Shown one piece after another: positions 1 through 5,870 of a stretch of DNA of 7,228 bases. The stretch is from Pseudomonadota bacterium (lineage in GTDB: Bacteria; Pseudomonadota; Alphaproteobacteria; Caulobacterales; Caulobacteraceae). A program made the position numbers and the translations under genes. A model generated the notes under the pieces. It was not told the origin of the DNA, ran no database searches, and worked only from the letters and a program-made list of their open reading frames with translations. Position 1 is the stretch's first letter, and each line of letters opens with the position of its first letter. The DNA is taken from positions 1-7,228 of the forward strand of contig JAEZHG010000037.1 of the NCBI GenBank assembly GCA_023436945.1, written 5' to 3'.

Positions 1-469
1 GTGCCAGCCATCCACCGATAGCGGGGCCGACCGTCTGTCCGATCATGGGCGGGGTGGTCAGGCCTGTAATGGTCTTGAGCAGCGACCTTGGCTCGACAGT
101 CCTGACGGCCAGCACGCGCGCCACAGGAATGAGCGAGGCCGCCGCGCCGCCCTGAATAAAGCGACTGGCCGTCAGAAGTGACAGGGTGGGGGCCAATGCG
201 CTGAAAACACTCCCCAGCACGAACAAGCTGATAGCCACCATCAGCACACGCTTGGCGCCATAGCGGTCGCAGGCCCAGCCCACGACAGGCAAACTGGCCC
301 CGCAGCCGATGAAATAGGCCGCCAGCAGGACGTGCGCGGCCAGCTCAGGCGCATTGTAGGCGGCGGTTATATAGGGCAGCGCCGGAATGACGGCAGTAGA
401 GTCCAGGCCCTGCATAAACAGCGCGCCACCAAGGGCGAACTGAAGGCTTCGTTCACGCGGCAGAACCAA
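1..469 (-). CDS. MFS transporter, DHA2-like, N-terminal part (runs off left edge)
   Basis: Reading the minus strand from a TTG at 469-467 gives 156 codons open to the window edge. Visible landmarks are a first membrane segment ending in FMQGLDSTAVIPALP (residues about 18-32, the DHA2-style LDxT..ALP motif), MFS motif A at residues 64-76 (G-W-A-C-D-R-Y-G-A-K-R) and the antiporter motif C, IGQTVGPAIGGWLA, at residues 143-156. These show an inner-membrane proton-linked transporter, probably an exporter, cut off near the end of helix 5. An in-frame TAG at 487-485 limits the start to 484-413. The only internal ATG (415-413) would remove most of helix 1, so TTG 469 is preferred although its ribosome site is weak. 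It diverges from the ICL/PEPM operon and shares its 187-bp control region. The family is secure; substrate and exact start are not. Confidence 0.85.
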   Translation of the reverse strand, partial: MVLPRERSLQFALGGALFMQGLDSTAVIPALPYITAAYNAPELAAHVLLAAYFIGCGASLPVVGWACDRYGAKRVLMVAISLFVLGSVFSALAPTLSLLTASRFIQGGAAASLIPVARVLAVRTVEPRSLLKTITGLTTPPMIGQTVGPAIGGWLA

Positions 470-656
470 GGCTAAGGCTTCACACTATGTCGAGAGAGAG
501 AAGCGACCATAGGCATGGCTGCGACAAGGTGAGCCGTCTGGCTTGCATCTATCTGACAGGCGATAGCTTGACGCAGCGGGGCTATCCGAGTGAACACTCC
601 TACGCGAGAAATAAAAGTGCTTTTGAGTAAAATGACTTAACAGTATCAGCCAATCG
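470..656. promoter_or_regulatory. Divergent control region between DHA2 transporter and ICL/PEPM operon
   Basis: No convincing gene lies here. The region holds the CTATC-N5-GGCG box (549-562) followed directly by TTGACGCA (568-575, a possible -35), another CTATCC at 582-587, and an AT-rich stretch at 601-650. That stretch carries AAAAG-TG-CTTTT (613-624) and a near-palindrome TTGAGT-N6-ACTTAA (623-640, one G-T pair). The heptamer ATGACTT at 632-638 recurs upstream of the regulator gene at 2483-2489. Promoter positions are inferred; no good -10 match is evident at 17-nt spacing. Confidence 0.5.
549..575 (+). promoter_or_regulatory. Candidate operator, copy 1 (CTATC-N5-GGCG), upstream of the ICL/PEPM pair
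   Basis: CTATC (549-553), CAGGCG (557-562) and C-T-TGACG-C-A (567-575) align without gaps with 2453-2479, with 18 of 27 bases identical. CTATC and GATAG (562-566) also form an inverted repeat, as expected for a site bound by a dimer. The trailing TTGACG could be a -35 element, so a bound protein would sit next to or over the promoter. Assignment to the IclR protein encoded at 2567-3388 is inferred from the matching copy in front of that gene. Confidence 0.5.
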
Positions 657-1634
657 GTGGGGGAGATGGCGGCAAGACTAACCATGGCCACGATCGATGG
701 CGTGGATGTCACGGATGCGACGGCCCCCGGTACCGGCGGCCTGTTGCTAAAGCGTCGTCTGCAACGAAAGCCTGCTTTGCTTGCGCCGGGTGCCTATGAC
801 GCCCTGTCGGCGCTACTGATCGAGCAGGCCGGTTTCGAGACCGTTTTCATCTCGGGCAGCGGTATCAGCTATACCCAACTGGCCAAGCCGGACATTGGCC
901 TGATTTCGCTGGACCAGCTCTGCCACGTCACCCGCCGCGTTCGCGAACGGCTGAACATGCCGCTGATTGTGGATGCCGATAATGGCTTCGGCGATGCGGT
1001 GAACGTCGAGCACACAGTGCGCCTGTTGGAGCGGGCAGGGGCATCGGCTGTACTGATCGACGATCAGGCTTTCCCCAAGCGGGCAGGCAGTCTTTCGGGC
1101 AAGTCCTTTGTTCGACCCGAGATCATGGCCGACAAGGTTCGCGCGGCGGTCAATACGCGCCGCGAGACCAACACGCTCGTCATCGCCCGTACAGATACCC
1201 TCCCGCACGAAGGGCTTCAGTCAGCGCTGGATCGCGCGGCGCTCTATCGTGATGCGGGGGCTGATGCGCTGTTTATCGATCAGGCGCAGTCCCATGAAGA
1301 CTATCAGGCCATTGCCAAGGCATTTCCCGATATCCCGCTCGTCGCCAATATGATCGAGGGCGGGGCATCGCCGCGCTTGAACGCCAATGAGCTATCCGAG
1401 CTGGGCTACGGGCTGGTCATCTCGTCCGGCTCGCTGGTGCGCGGGTTTGCCGCCATGGCTGAAAAGCTGCTGGCAGTGCTGAAACGCGATGGATCGACCG
1501 CCGCCTTTGACGGTGGCTTGCTGTCGTTCAATGAGTTGAACGAGCGGCTCGATCTGGAAAAGATCGCCGAGCAGGGCAGACGCTTCGATCCGGCTTTCAA
1601 GCTGGAAACCCTGATGAAGGGAGATCCGTCATGA
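657..1634 (+). CDS. ICL/PEP mutase superfamily protein, first paralogue, lacking lyase Cys
   Basis: This is a 325-residue TIM-barrel protein that aligns along its length with 2-methylisocitrate lyase (PrpB) and carboxyphosphonoenolpyruvate mutase. Conserved points are APGAYDALSA (43-52), SGSG (66-69), P78-D79, the metal-site D106-A-D108, D135-D136-Q137, K141-R142, A177-R178-T-D180 and A230-N231. In lyases the loop reads KRCGH; here it is K-R-A143-G-S145, so both the catalytic Cys and the His are gone, and the PrpB glutamate near position 188 is D208. A canonical lyase reaction is therefore unlikely. A decarboxylase, hydrolase or mutase-like role, or a new reaction, is possible, since superfamily members without the Cys are known. 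The start is uncertain: GTG 657, ATG 666 and ATG 684 are in frame with no well-spaced ribosome site, and ATG 684 (316 residues) is a good alternative. It is the first gene of an overlapping pair. Confidence 0.88.
   Translation: MGEMAARLTMATIDGVDVTDATAPGTGGLLLKRRLQRKPALLAPGAYDALSALLIEQAGFETVFISGSGISYTQLAKPDIGLISLDQLCHVTRRVRERLNMPLIVDADNGFGDAVNVEHTVRLLERAGASAVLIDDQAFPKRAGSLSGKSFVRPEIMADKVRAAVNTRRETNTLVIARTDTLPHEGLQSALDRAALYRDAGADALFIDQAQSHEDYQAIAKAFPDIPLVANMIEGGASPRLNANELSELGYGLVISSGSLVRGFAAMAEKLLAVLKRDGSTAAFDGGLLSFNELNERLDLEKIAEQGRRFDPAFKLETLMKGDPS
1617..1624 (+). promoter_or_regulatory. Ribosome binding site for second ICL/PEPM paralogue
   Basis: AAGGGAGA lies 6 nt before ATG 1631, inside the end of the preceding gene. 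Together with the ATGA overlap (1631-1634) it fixes the start and implies coupled translation of the two paralogues. Confidence 0.7.
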
Positions 1635-2443
1635 GCACGCCTTCGCACATCACGACACTGGAGACCCATCTTCAACAGCGCCAGTCCATAGGCGGACGGT
1701 TGATGGCGGCGGCAGGATGCTTTGATGTATTCAGTGCCAGACTGGCGAGACGGGCGGGTTTCGAGGCGCTGATGGTCGGTGGAAACGGTCTGGCCCTCTC
1801 GCGATATGGCCAGCCCTTGGTGCAGCTTTTGTCACCTGAAGCCATTACCGAGGCGCTGTATGTGGTACGAGAGGAGGGCGATGCGCCTTTGATCGCCGAT
1901 GCCGCCGACGGCTTTGGCAATGCGCTCCATGTTGCCGCCACCGTTCGCTCGTTCGAATACGCAGGGGCCTCTATGGTCCAGTTTTCGGACAGGCCGCTGC
2001 GTCGCCGCGATCACCCCGAAGGTCCGCGCTTTGCTGTCGCCGAGATGATCGGAAAACTGAAGGCCGCGGTCGATACGCGCCGTCATTGCCTGATCGGTGC
2101 CGTGGTGGAAGTGGTTGCCGAAGATACGGTTTCTTCGCTTTGGGATCGCGCTGCCGCCTATGTAGAGGTCGGGGCCGATGTCCTTGTGGTTCGCTCTGAA
2201 ACGCGACCGATGAACCTGTTGCAGCCGGGGCTGGACGTGCAGGGACTGGCCCCTGTCGGTTTTGAATGGCCCTTGGAACTGGCCCACCACTCCGGCGTCG
2301 ATCTGGCCGGAAAGGGTTATGGCTTCTCGCTGCACCCCTATGTCATGCGCCGCTTCTTCGAACGCGCCCGCGAGGATTTGCAGCGCCTTCGCGACGAGAT
2401 GGAGCCTAAAGCCACAGCTGCCAACAAAAAGAACGCCGGATAG
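1631..2443 (+). CDS. ICL/PEP mutase superfamily protein, divergent second paralogue, likely catalytically altered
   Basis: The 270-residue product keeps the fold signature of the superfamily: AAGCFDVFSARLARRAGF (27-44), GGNG (50-53), D90-A-A-D93-GFGNALHVAATVR, a repeat of the barrel's FEYAGAS strand (108-114), and WDRAAAYVEVGADVL (171-185). Compared with its upstream neighbour the active site is eroded. The second Asp of the D-A-D pair is A92, the D-D-Q segment is S119-D120-R121, the KRCGH loop is R125-R-D-H-P129, and the position of the active-site Arg is V158. It shares the ATGA junction with the first paralogue, so the two are made together. The plainest inference is a structural or regulatory partner in a hetero-oligomer; a different chemistry is the alternative. 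The C-terminal tail (about 255-270) is charged and probably disordered. Fold assignment is firm; activity is unknown. Confidence 0.85.
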   Translation: MSTPSHITTLETHLQQRQSIGGRLMAAAGCFDVFSARLARRAGFEALMVGGNGLALSRYGQPLVQLLSPEAITEALYVVREEGDAPLIADAADGFGNALHVAATVRSFEYAGASMVQFSDRPLRRRDHPEGPRFAVAEMIGKLKAAVDTRRHCLIGAVVEVVAEDTVSSLWDRAAAYVEVGADVLVVRSETRPMNLLQPGLDVQGLAPVGFEWPLELAHHSGVDLAGKGYGFSLHPYVMRRFFERAREDLQRLRDEMEPKATAANKKNAG

Positions 2444-2452
2444 CGAACAGAA

Positions 2453-2479
2453 CTATCCACCAGGCGGATACGTGACGTA
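2453..2479 (+). promoter_or_regulatory. Candidate operator, copy 2 (CTATC-N5-GGCG), upstream of the IclR gene
   Basis: CTATC (2453-2457) and GGCG (2463-2466) match copy 1, with further ungapped agreement at CAGGCG (2461-2466) and TGACG (2473-2477). Its core, 2454-2470, is a 17-bp palindrome TATCCACC-A-GGCGGATA with a single mismatched pair (2459/2465), the best symmetric site in the window. Placed 97-114 bp before the regulator's start, it suits autoregulation. Confidence 0.55.
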
Positions 2480-2489
2480 ATTATGACTT

Positions 2490-2516
2490 GGTTGACGCAC
2501 CGATAGTCGGTCAACC
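2490..2516. repeat. Inverted repeat GGTTGAC-N13-GTCAACC over a possible -35
   Basis: Perfect 7-bp arms lie at 2490-2496 and 2510-2516, about 20 bp from one centre to the other (roughly two helical turns). The left arm overlaps TTGACG (2492-2497), a possible -35 for the regulator gene. A second protein-binding site or part of the autoregulatory operator is a reasonable reading. Confidence 0.45.
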
Positions 2517-2553
2517 TTGTTATGTCATTAAGACAAGTCGCGTTTTATCTGTT

Positions 2554-2559
2554 GGGGAG
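2554..2559 (+). promoter_or_regulatory. Ribosome binding site deciding the IclR start
   Basis: GGGGAG lies 7 nt before ATG 2567. The upstream in-frame ATG at 2522 has no such site and falls in the probable promoter, so 2567 is chosen. Confidence 0.7.
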
Positions 2560-2566
2560 CAGTGCG

Positions 2567-3388
2567 ATGGAGAAGGGGGTTCCGATCCGTTCGGTAAGCC
2601 GCAGTCTGGCCGTTCTGCGAGCGATCAATCGTCAGGGCTCGATGTCCATGGCCGAGATCGCGCGAGTGGCCGCTGTGCCGTATCCGACGGCCTGTCGTCT
2701 GGTGCAGACGCTGATGTACGAGGCGCTGATCGAGCGTGAGCCATCGCGCAAACGCTATCGTCCGACCGCCTTTGTGCGCGCCCTGTCGGCAGGTTTCCAG
2801 GAGCATAGCGAACTGGTGGCTGTGGCCCGTTCCTATTTGGAGCAACTGACGGCGGTTACCCGCTGGCCCGCGCTTCTTTCGACCCGTTACGGGGCCGAGA
2901 TGATGGTGCGCGACTGCACCGACGCCATGACCTCACAGGTTCTGGACCGTCACTATCCGGGCCACGCCTTCTCGCTTCTCGAAACGGCCGGTGGCCGCGC
3001 CTATCTGGCCTTCGCCGATGCCGAAGAACGCGCCGACATTTTCGAGGCGATTAAAACCGCCGGCGAAACGCCCGTCGATCCACACACCTTCATGCTGATC
3101 CAGTCCGAGGTGATGCTGGACGAAATCCGCGAGCAGGGCGTTGCCCAGCGCGGCCGCAACCGCTTCAGCCTGACGCCCGGCAAGACCTCGTCCATCGGTG
3201 CGCCGATCTTCATGAATGGCCGCCTCGTCGGCGCTATCGACCTCGTCTATTTCTCGGTCGCCTATAAGAGTGAGGACGCCCTGCAACGCTACGGTGAAGA
3301 GGTCAAACGCTGCGCTGCCCAAATCAGCCAGGCCCTGAGCGAAGCGCGCACTGAAATAGAGCCGACGCCCCTTCGCCAAATCGGCTGA
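2567..3388 (+). CDS. IclR-family transcriptional regulator, MhpR-like
   Basis: A 273-residue regulator. The N-terminal winged helix-turn-helix spans about residues 8-70 (SMAEIARVAAVPYPTACRLV, then the wing around EREPSRKRYRP at 56-66). The C-terminal ligand-binding domain spans about 80-260, with the family signatures LLETAGGRAYLAF (137-149) and SSIGAPIFMNGRLVGAIDL (208-226). The stretch LSAGFQE, W100-P101 and MMVRD.T (112-118) follows E. coli MhpR (regulator of 3-hydroxyphenylpropionate catabolism) closely enough to place it near that subgroup, but no mhp-type genes are present here. IclR proteins bind palindromes as dimers of dimers and respond to small acids or aromatic compounds. A matching near-palindrome lies directly upstream (2454-2470), suggesting autoregulation. 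An alternative start at ATG 2522 would add 15 residues. The gene ends at a strong terminator. Confidence 0.92.
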   Translation: MEKGVPIRSVSRSLAVLRAINRQGSMSMAEIARVAAVPYPTACRLVQTLMYEALIEREPSRKRYRPTAFVRALSAGFQEHSELVAVARSYLEQLTAVTRWPALLSTRYGAEMMVRDCTDAMTSQVLDRHYPGHAFSLLETAGGRAYLAFADAEERADIFEAIKTAGETPVDPHTFMLIQSEVMLDEIREQGVAQRGRNRFSLTPGKTSSIGAPIFMNGRLVGAIDLVYFSVAYKSEDALQRYGEEVKRCAAQISQALSEARTEIEPTPLRQIG

Positions 3389-3413
3389 TCATCGATCCGG
3401 CCATAAGCCCTTG

Positions 3414-3447
3414 GGCCCGCACCTTACCGTGCGGGCCTTTGTTTTTT
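3414..3447 (+). terminator. Rho-independent terminator after the IclR gene
   Basis: GGCCCGCAC (3414-3422) pairs perfectly with GTGCGGGCC (3429-3437) around a 6-nt loop, followed by TTTGTTTTTT. It lies 25 nt after the regulator's stop codon and separates it from the DHA1 transporter gene. Confidence 0.95.
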
Positions 3448-3450
3448 CAG

Positions 3451-3472
3451 GGATAGCCCGCCACGCGGATAG
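3451..3472 (-). promoter_or_regulatory. Candidate operator, copy 3 (CTATC-N5-GGCG), upstream of the DHA1 transporter
   Basis: Read on the minus strand from 3472, the sequence is CTATC (3472-3468), five bases, then GGCG (3462-3459), matching copies 1 and 2. Agreement with copy 2 extends to 12 of the first 15 bases. A second CTATCC (minus strand, 3456-3451) gives a direct repeat of GGATAG with a 16-bp period. It lies 71 bp before the transporter's ATG and after the regulator's terminator, so it would control the transporter only. Confidence 0.45.
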
Positions 3473-3477
3473 GAGAA

Positions 3478-3517
3478 ACAGGGCGCTGTTCCTGTGGCTT
3501 GGCAGTTGCCAGACAGG
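3478..3517 (+). promoter_or_regulatory. Leader with two competing hairpins before the DHA1 transporter
   Basis: CCTGT (3491-3495) can pair either with ACAGG upstream (3478-3482) or with ACAGG downstream (3513-3517). The second fold also encloses a perfect TGGCA-GT-TGCCA hairpin (3500-3511). The ribosome site AAAAGG (3527-3532) begins 10 nt later. Stems are short and there is no U-tract, so a regulatory role is speculative. Confidence 0.3.
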
Positions 3518-3542
3518 CGTATCTCCAAAAGGTACAGACACG

Positions 3543-4727
3543 ATGTCTCAAGCTGGTGCGCGCGAAGCCCTGACTCTCTCGGCGCTGTTTATGACGGTTG
3601 CGATCGGGGCAATCGGCTTTGGTATGGCTATTCCCCTGTTGCCGTCCTATGCGCGCGCATTCGATATTCAGGCTTGGCAGGTCGGTCTGATCTTTGCCCT
3701 GTTTTCCGTGGGGCAGGCGATTGGCGAGGCCATGTGGGGGCGGCTGTCGGATCGCTTCGGGCGCAAGCCGATCTTGCTGGCGACACTGGTACTCGGCGTG
3801 CTGGGTTACGTCGGCATGGCCTATGCACCGACCTATGAGCTGTGCCTTGCTGCCCGTCTGGTTTGCGGCTTTGCAGCAGGCAGCACGGGTGTTGTTCAGG
3901 CTCTGATCATCGATCTGTCGCCGCAAGAAAAACTGACTGGCCGACTGGCGATCATTAGCGCCTGCGGCAGCGTGGGCTTTGTGATCGGGCCAGCGGTGGG
4001 CGGCCTTCTCGCAGACCCGTCGCAAGGCTTGGCGGGCTTCCGTCTTTGCTTCCTGCTGGCGGCGGCCTTCAGCATGATGTCGTTTGCCATTATTGCCGCT
4101 GCTGTCCCGCGCCCGCCACGTCGCGAAAAGGTGGCCAAGGATGCCTCTGCTGAACCGTTCAAATTCACCGCCACGGCCATCGGTCTGATTTTGGTCGGCG
4201 TCGGCGTCATGGGCGCGTTCGCAGGCGTCGAATCTGTGTTCGGCCTGTGGACCGAGCGTCTGTTCAGCTGGACGCCGCGCGAACTGGGTCTGTCGTTTGC
4301 AGTGGCAGGCTGTGCGGGGGCTGCGGTGCAGCTTCTGGTGACGGCACGCGCCGTGCGCCGCTTTGGGGACCATAAGGTGCTGATCTTTGGCCTGTCTGCG
4401 ACCGCGCTGGCCCTTCTGGGGCAGGCTTTCCCGCCCAGTGGCGTGACCATGACCTGCCTGATCGCACTGGCATCGCTTGGTCTTTCGCTGGCCATGCCGA
4501 CGGCAGCCTCGCTTCTGTCCAAGGAGGCCGCTCCGGGCATGGCGGGGCGTCTGATGGGGGCAAATATGTCCGCCGCCGCAGCCTCCCGTATTCTGGGTCC
4601 GCTGGTTGCGGGCGGGCTTTATGGCTTCATTGCCCCGCAGGCACCGTTCCTGTTGGGCGCAGTCATGGTGCTGGGATCGGTGCTGCTTGTCATCGGTCTG
4701 AAGCGCAGGGCCGTAGCCGCAGCCTAG
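3543..4727 (+). CDS. MFS transporter, DHA1-like
   Basis: A 394-residue inner-membrane protein with about 12 hydrophobic segments, the usual DHA1 length. Motif A is G66-R-L-S-D70-R-F-G-R-K75, between helices 2 and 3, and motif C is GSVGFVIGPAVGG (142-154) in helix 5, typical of proton-coupled antiporters. A charged central loop around PRPPRREKVAKDASAE (about 194-210) separates the two halves, and a motif-A-like RAVRRFGDHKVL lies in the second half. The start is ATG 3543, with AAAAGG 10 nt upstream. An in-frame extension to 3411 would begin in the terminator stem and add 44 non-hydrophobic residues, so it is rejected. It has its own leader and an operator-like box, suggesting co-regulation with the ICL/PEPM pair. 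Export or import of the pathway's substrate or product is an inference; the substrate is unknown. Confidence 0.92.
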   Translation: MSQAGAREALTLSALFMTVAIGAIGFGMAIPLLPSYARAFDIQAWQVGLIFALFSVGQAIGEAMWGRLSDRFGRKPILLATLVLGVLGYVGMAYAPTYELCLAARLVCGFAAGSTGVVQALIIDLSPQEKLTGRLAIISACGSVGFVIGPAVGGLLADPSQGLAGFRLCFLLAAAFSMMSFAIIAAAVPRPPRREKVAKDASAEPFKFTATAIGLILVGVGVMGAFAGVESVFGLWTERLFSWTPRELGLSFAVAGCAGAAVQLLVTARAVRRFGDHKVLIFGLSATALALLGQAFPPSGVTMTCLIALASLGLSLAMPTAASLLSKEAAPGMAGRLMGANMSAAAASRILGPLVAGGLYGFIAPQAPFLLGAVMVLGSVLLVIGLKRRAVAAA

Positions 4728-4730
4728 GCC

Positions 4731-4758
4731 GTATCCACCCTGCGACAATTCGCGACAA
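4731..4758 (+). promoter_or_regulatory. Weak operator-like box and GCGACAA direct repeats upstream of the methyltransferase
   Basis: TATCCACC (4732-4739) is identical to the left arm of operator copy 2, and GCG (4742-4744) follows at the same position. However, the first base is G and the GGCG element is TGCG, so this is at best a degenerate copy. It overlaps a direct repeat GCGACAA (4742-4748 and 4752-4758) with a 10-bp period, one helical turn. TGCGACAA recurs at 4837-4844 just inside the methyltransferase gene. Confidence 0.3.
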
Positions 4759-4806
4759 GTCCCTATGCCGTAGGCCGCGCCCGCGTGAAGGTTCGATTAC
4801 AGAACC

Positions 4807-4813
4807 AAGGAGG
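4807..4813 (+). promoter_or_regulatory. Strong ribosome binding site deciding the methyltransferase start
   Basis: AAGGAGG lies 7 nt before ATG 4821, an ideal arrangement. It rules out the GTG at 4785, which would place this site inside the coding region. Confidence 0.9.
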
Positions 4814-4820
4814 GGTGGCT

Positions 4821-5867
4821 ATGTTCGACTTTAACCTGCGACAACGCGGGCGGGCATTGATCGATTTTCAGGCGGGCGTCACCAAGGCCAATATTCGTGC
4901 TTCGCAGCTTGCGAACATCGATATGGCCGAGCGTGGCATCAGCGAAGAAACCATGCCAGATGACATGGATGAGCGTCACGCGCTGGTTGAAGAGCGCATG
5001 GCCGATTCCAAGCCCTTCAAAGTCGCCCAGCTGCTGGGCGAGTGGGGCGCCAAGGTGCATGGCCAAGCCTGTCAGGATGCCTTCAATGAAATCGAGGCCG
5101 AGCTTGAGCCCAAGCTGAGGGCTCTGGATGAAGGCCCCGCCACCCTTGATTATAACGAAGGCTTCGAGCCGCCGGCATACTGGTCCAAGGTCTGGTTCCA
5201 CCGCACGACCGGCGGTTGGGATGCCTGCGAATATAACGGCTTCGTCCACGGCGAACTGGTTCACAAGCGCCTGGTCGCCAAGAACTTCCCGGGTGACATC
5301 TTCGCCCAGCGTCGTCTGGCTGCGGGCCATGCGCCCAAGGACAGCTACAAGCGCATCCTCGATTGCGGTGCTGCCTCGGGCCACTTCACCCAGGCGCTTC
5401 AGGAAACCTATCCTGACGCAGAGATCTGGGGCATCGACCTGTCGGCCCGTATGCTCGAACACGCCCGCCGCACGGCCAACGCCAAGGGCTATAGCTGGAA
5501 GCTGTTCGTGCGTCCGATGGAAGACACCGGCTTCGAGGCAGAGAGCTTCGATCTGGTCGCCTCCTACATCCTGCTGCACGAACTGCCGCCGCGCATCATT
5601 AAGCAGTGGCTGGAAGAAGCCTTCCGTCTGCTGGAGCCGGGTGGCGATCTGATCGCCAGCGACGTGCCGCGCTATTTCGAAATGTCGAAGATGGATTCGT
5701 GGCGCGCCGACTGGGCTGCCCGTTTCGGTGGCGAGCCGTACTGGCGCGCTTCGGCATCGCTGGATGTGAAGGCACTGGCCGAGGAAATCGGCTTCGTGGA
5801 CGTCGATACCCACACCTTCGCGCCCATCAACTACCCGTTCATCCTGCGTGCACGTAAGCCGGCCTGA
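4821..5867 (+). CDS. Class I SAM-dependent methyltransferase with unassigned N-terminal region
   Basis: A 348-residue cytosolic protein. The C-terminal part is a Rossmann-type methyltransferase: motif I R178-ILDCGAASG (178-187), the acidic ribose-binding residue D206 in WGIDLSARMLEHAR (203-216), FDLVASYILLHELP (243-256, motif IV region) and LLEPGGDLIASDVP (270-283). Residues 1 to about 165 are not part of that fold. They are charged and apparently helical up to about 105, then carry an aromatic-rich segment, PPAYWSKVWFHRTTGGWDACEYNGF (118-142 region), that may form a substrate lid. I do not recognise a specific subfamily, so the acceptor, small molecule or protein, is unknown. It has a strong ribosome site and is followed 3 nt after its stop by a small coiled-coil gene, forming a two-gene operon that ends at 6199. 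Confidence 0.88.
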   Translation: MFDFNLRQRGRALIDFQAGVTKANIRASQLANIDMAERGISEETMPDDMDERHALVEERMADSKPFKVAQLLGEWGAKVHGQACQDAFNEIEAELEPKLRALDEGPATLDYNEGFEPPAYWSKVWFHRTTGGWDACEYNGFVHGELVHKRLVAKNFPGDIFAQRRLAAGHAPKDSYKRILDCGAASGHFTQALQETYPDAEIWGIDLSARMLEHARRTANAKGYSWKLFVRPMEDTGFEAESFDLVASYILLHELPPRIIKQWLEEAFRLLEPGGDLIASDVPRYFEMSKMDSWRADWAARFGGEPYWRASASLDVKALAEEIGFVDVDTHTFAPINYPFILRARKPA

Positions 5868-5870
5868 CCC

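Larger units (their letters stand above)
2444..2566. promoter_or_regulatory. Control region upstream of the IclR-family gene
   Basis: This 123-bp gap carries operator copy 2 (2453-2479), TTGACGCA (2492-2499, the same octamer as at 568-575), and an inverted repeat around it. No intrinsic terminator is visible after the ICL/PEPM pair, so read-through into the regulator gene is possible in addition to a local promoter. Confidence 0.5.

Noticed and set aside
485..712. 75-codon minus-strand open frame in the divergent region
   Set aside because: It overlaps the control region and the start of the first ICL/PEPM gene, has a low-complexity Ser/His-rich product, and no ribosome site was seen.
1391..1400. 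GCTATCCGAG, identical to 581-590
   Set aside because: The copy is inside the first ICL/PEPM gene encoding Leu-Ser-Glu and lacks the downstream GGCG, so it is probably a chance match.
2522..2566. Upstream start for the IclR regulator at ATG 2522
   Set aside because: There is no ribosome site in front of it and it falls in the likely promoter. ATG 2567 has GGGGAG at 7-nt spacing.
3411..3542. N-terminal extension of the DHA1 transporter to 3411
   Set aside because: It would start within the terminator stem and cover the operator-like box. ATG 3543 has its own ribosome site and gives the normal family length.
3447..4748. 433-codon open frame antisense to the DHA1 transporter
   Set aside because: The product is polar, rich in Gln, His and Arg with no recognisable fold, and lies opposite a clear MFS gene. 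This is a typical antisense shadow in GC-rich DNA.
4762..4775. Short hairpin CCTA-N5-TAGG between the DHA1 and methyltransferase genes
   Set aside because: The 4-bp stem has no U-tract, so it is not a terminator.
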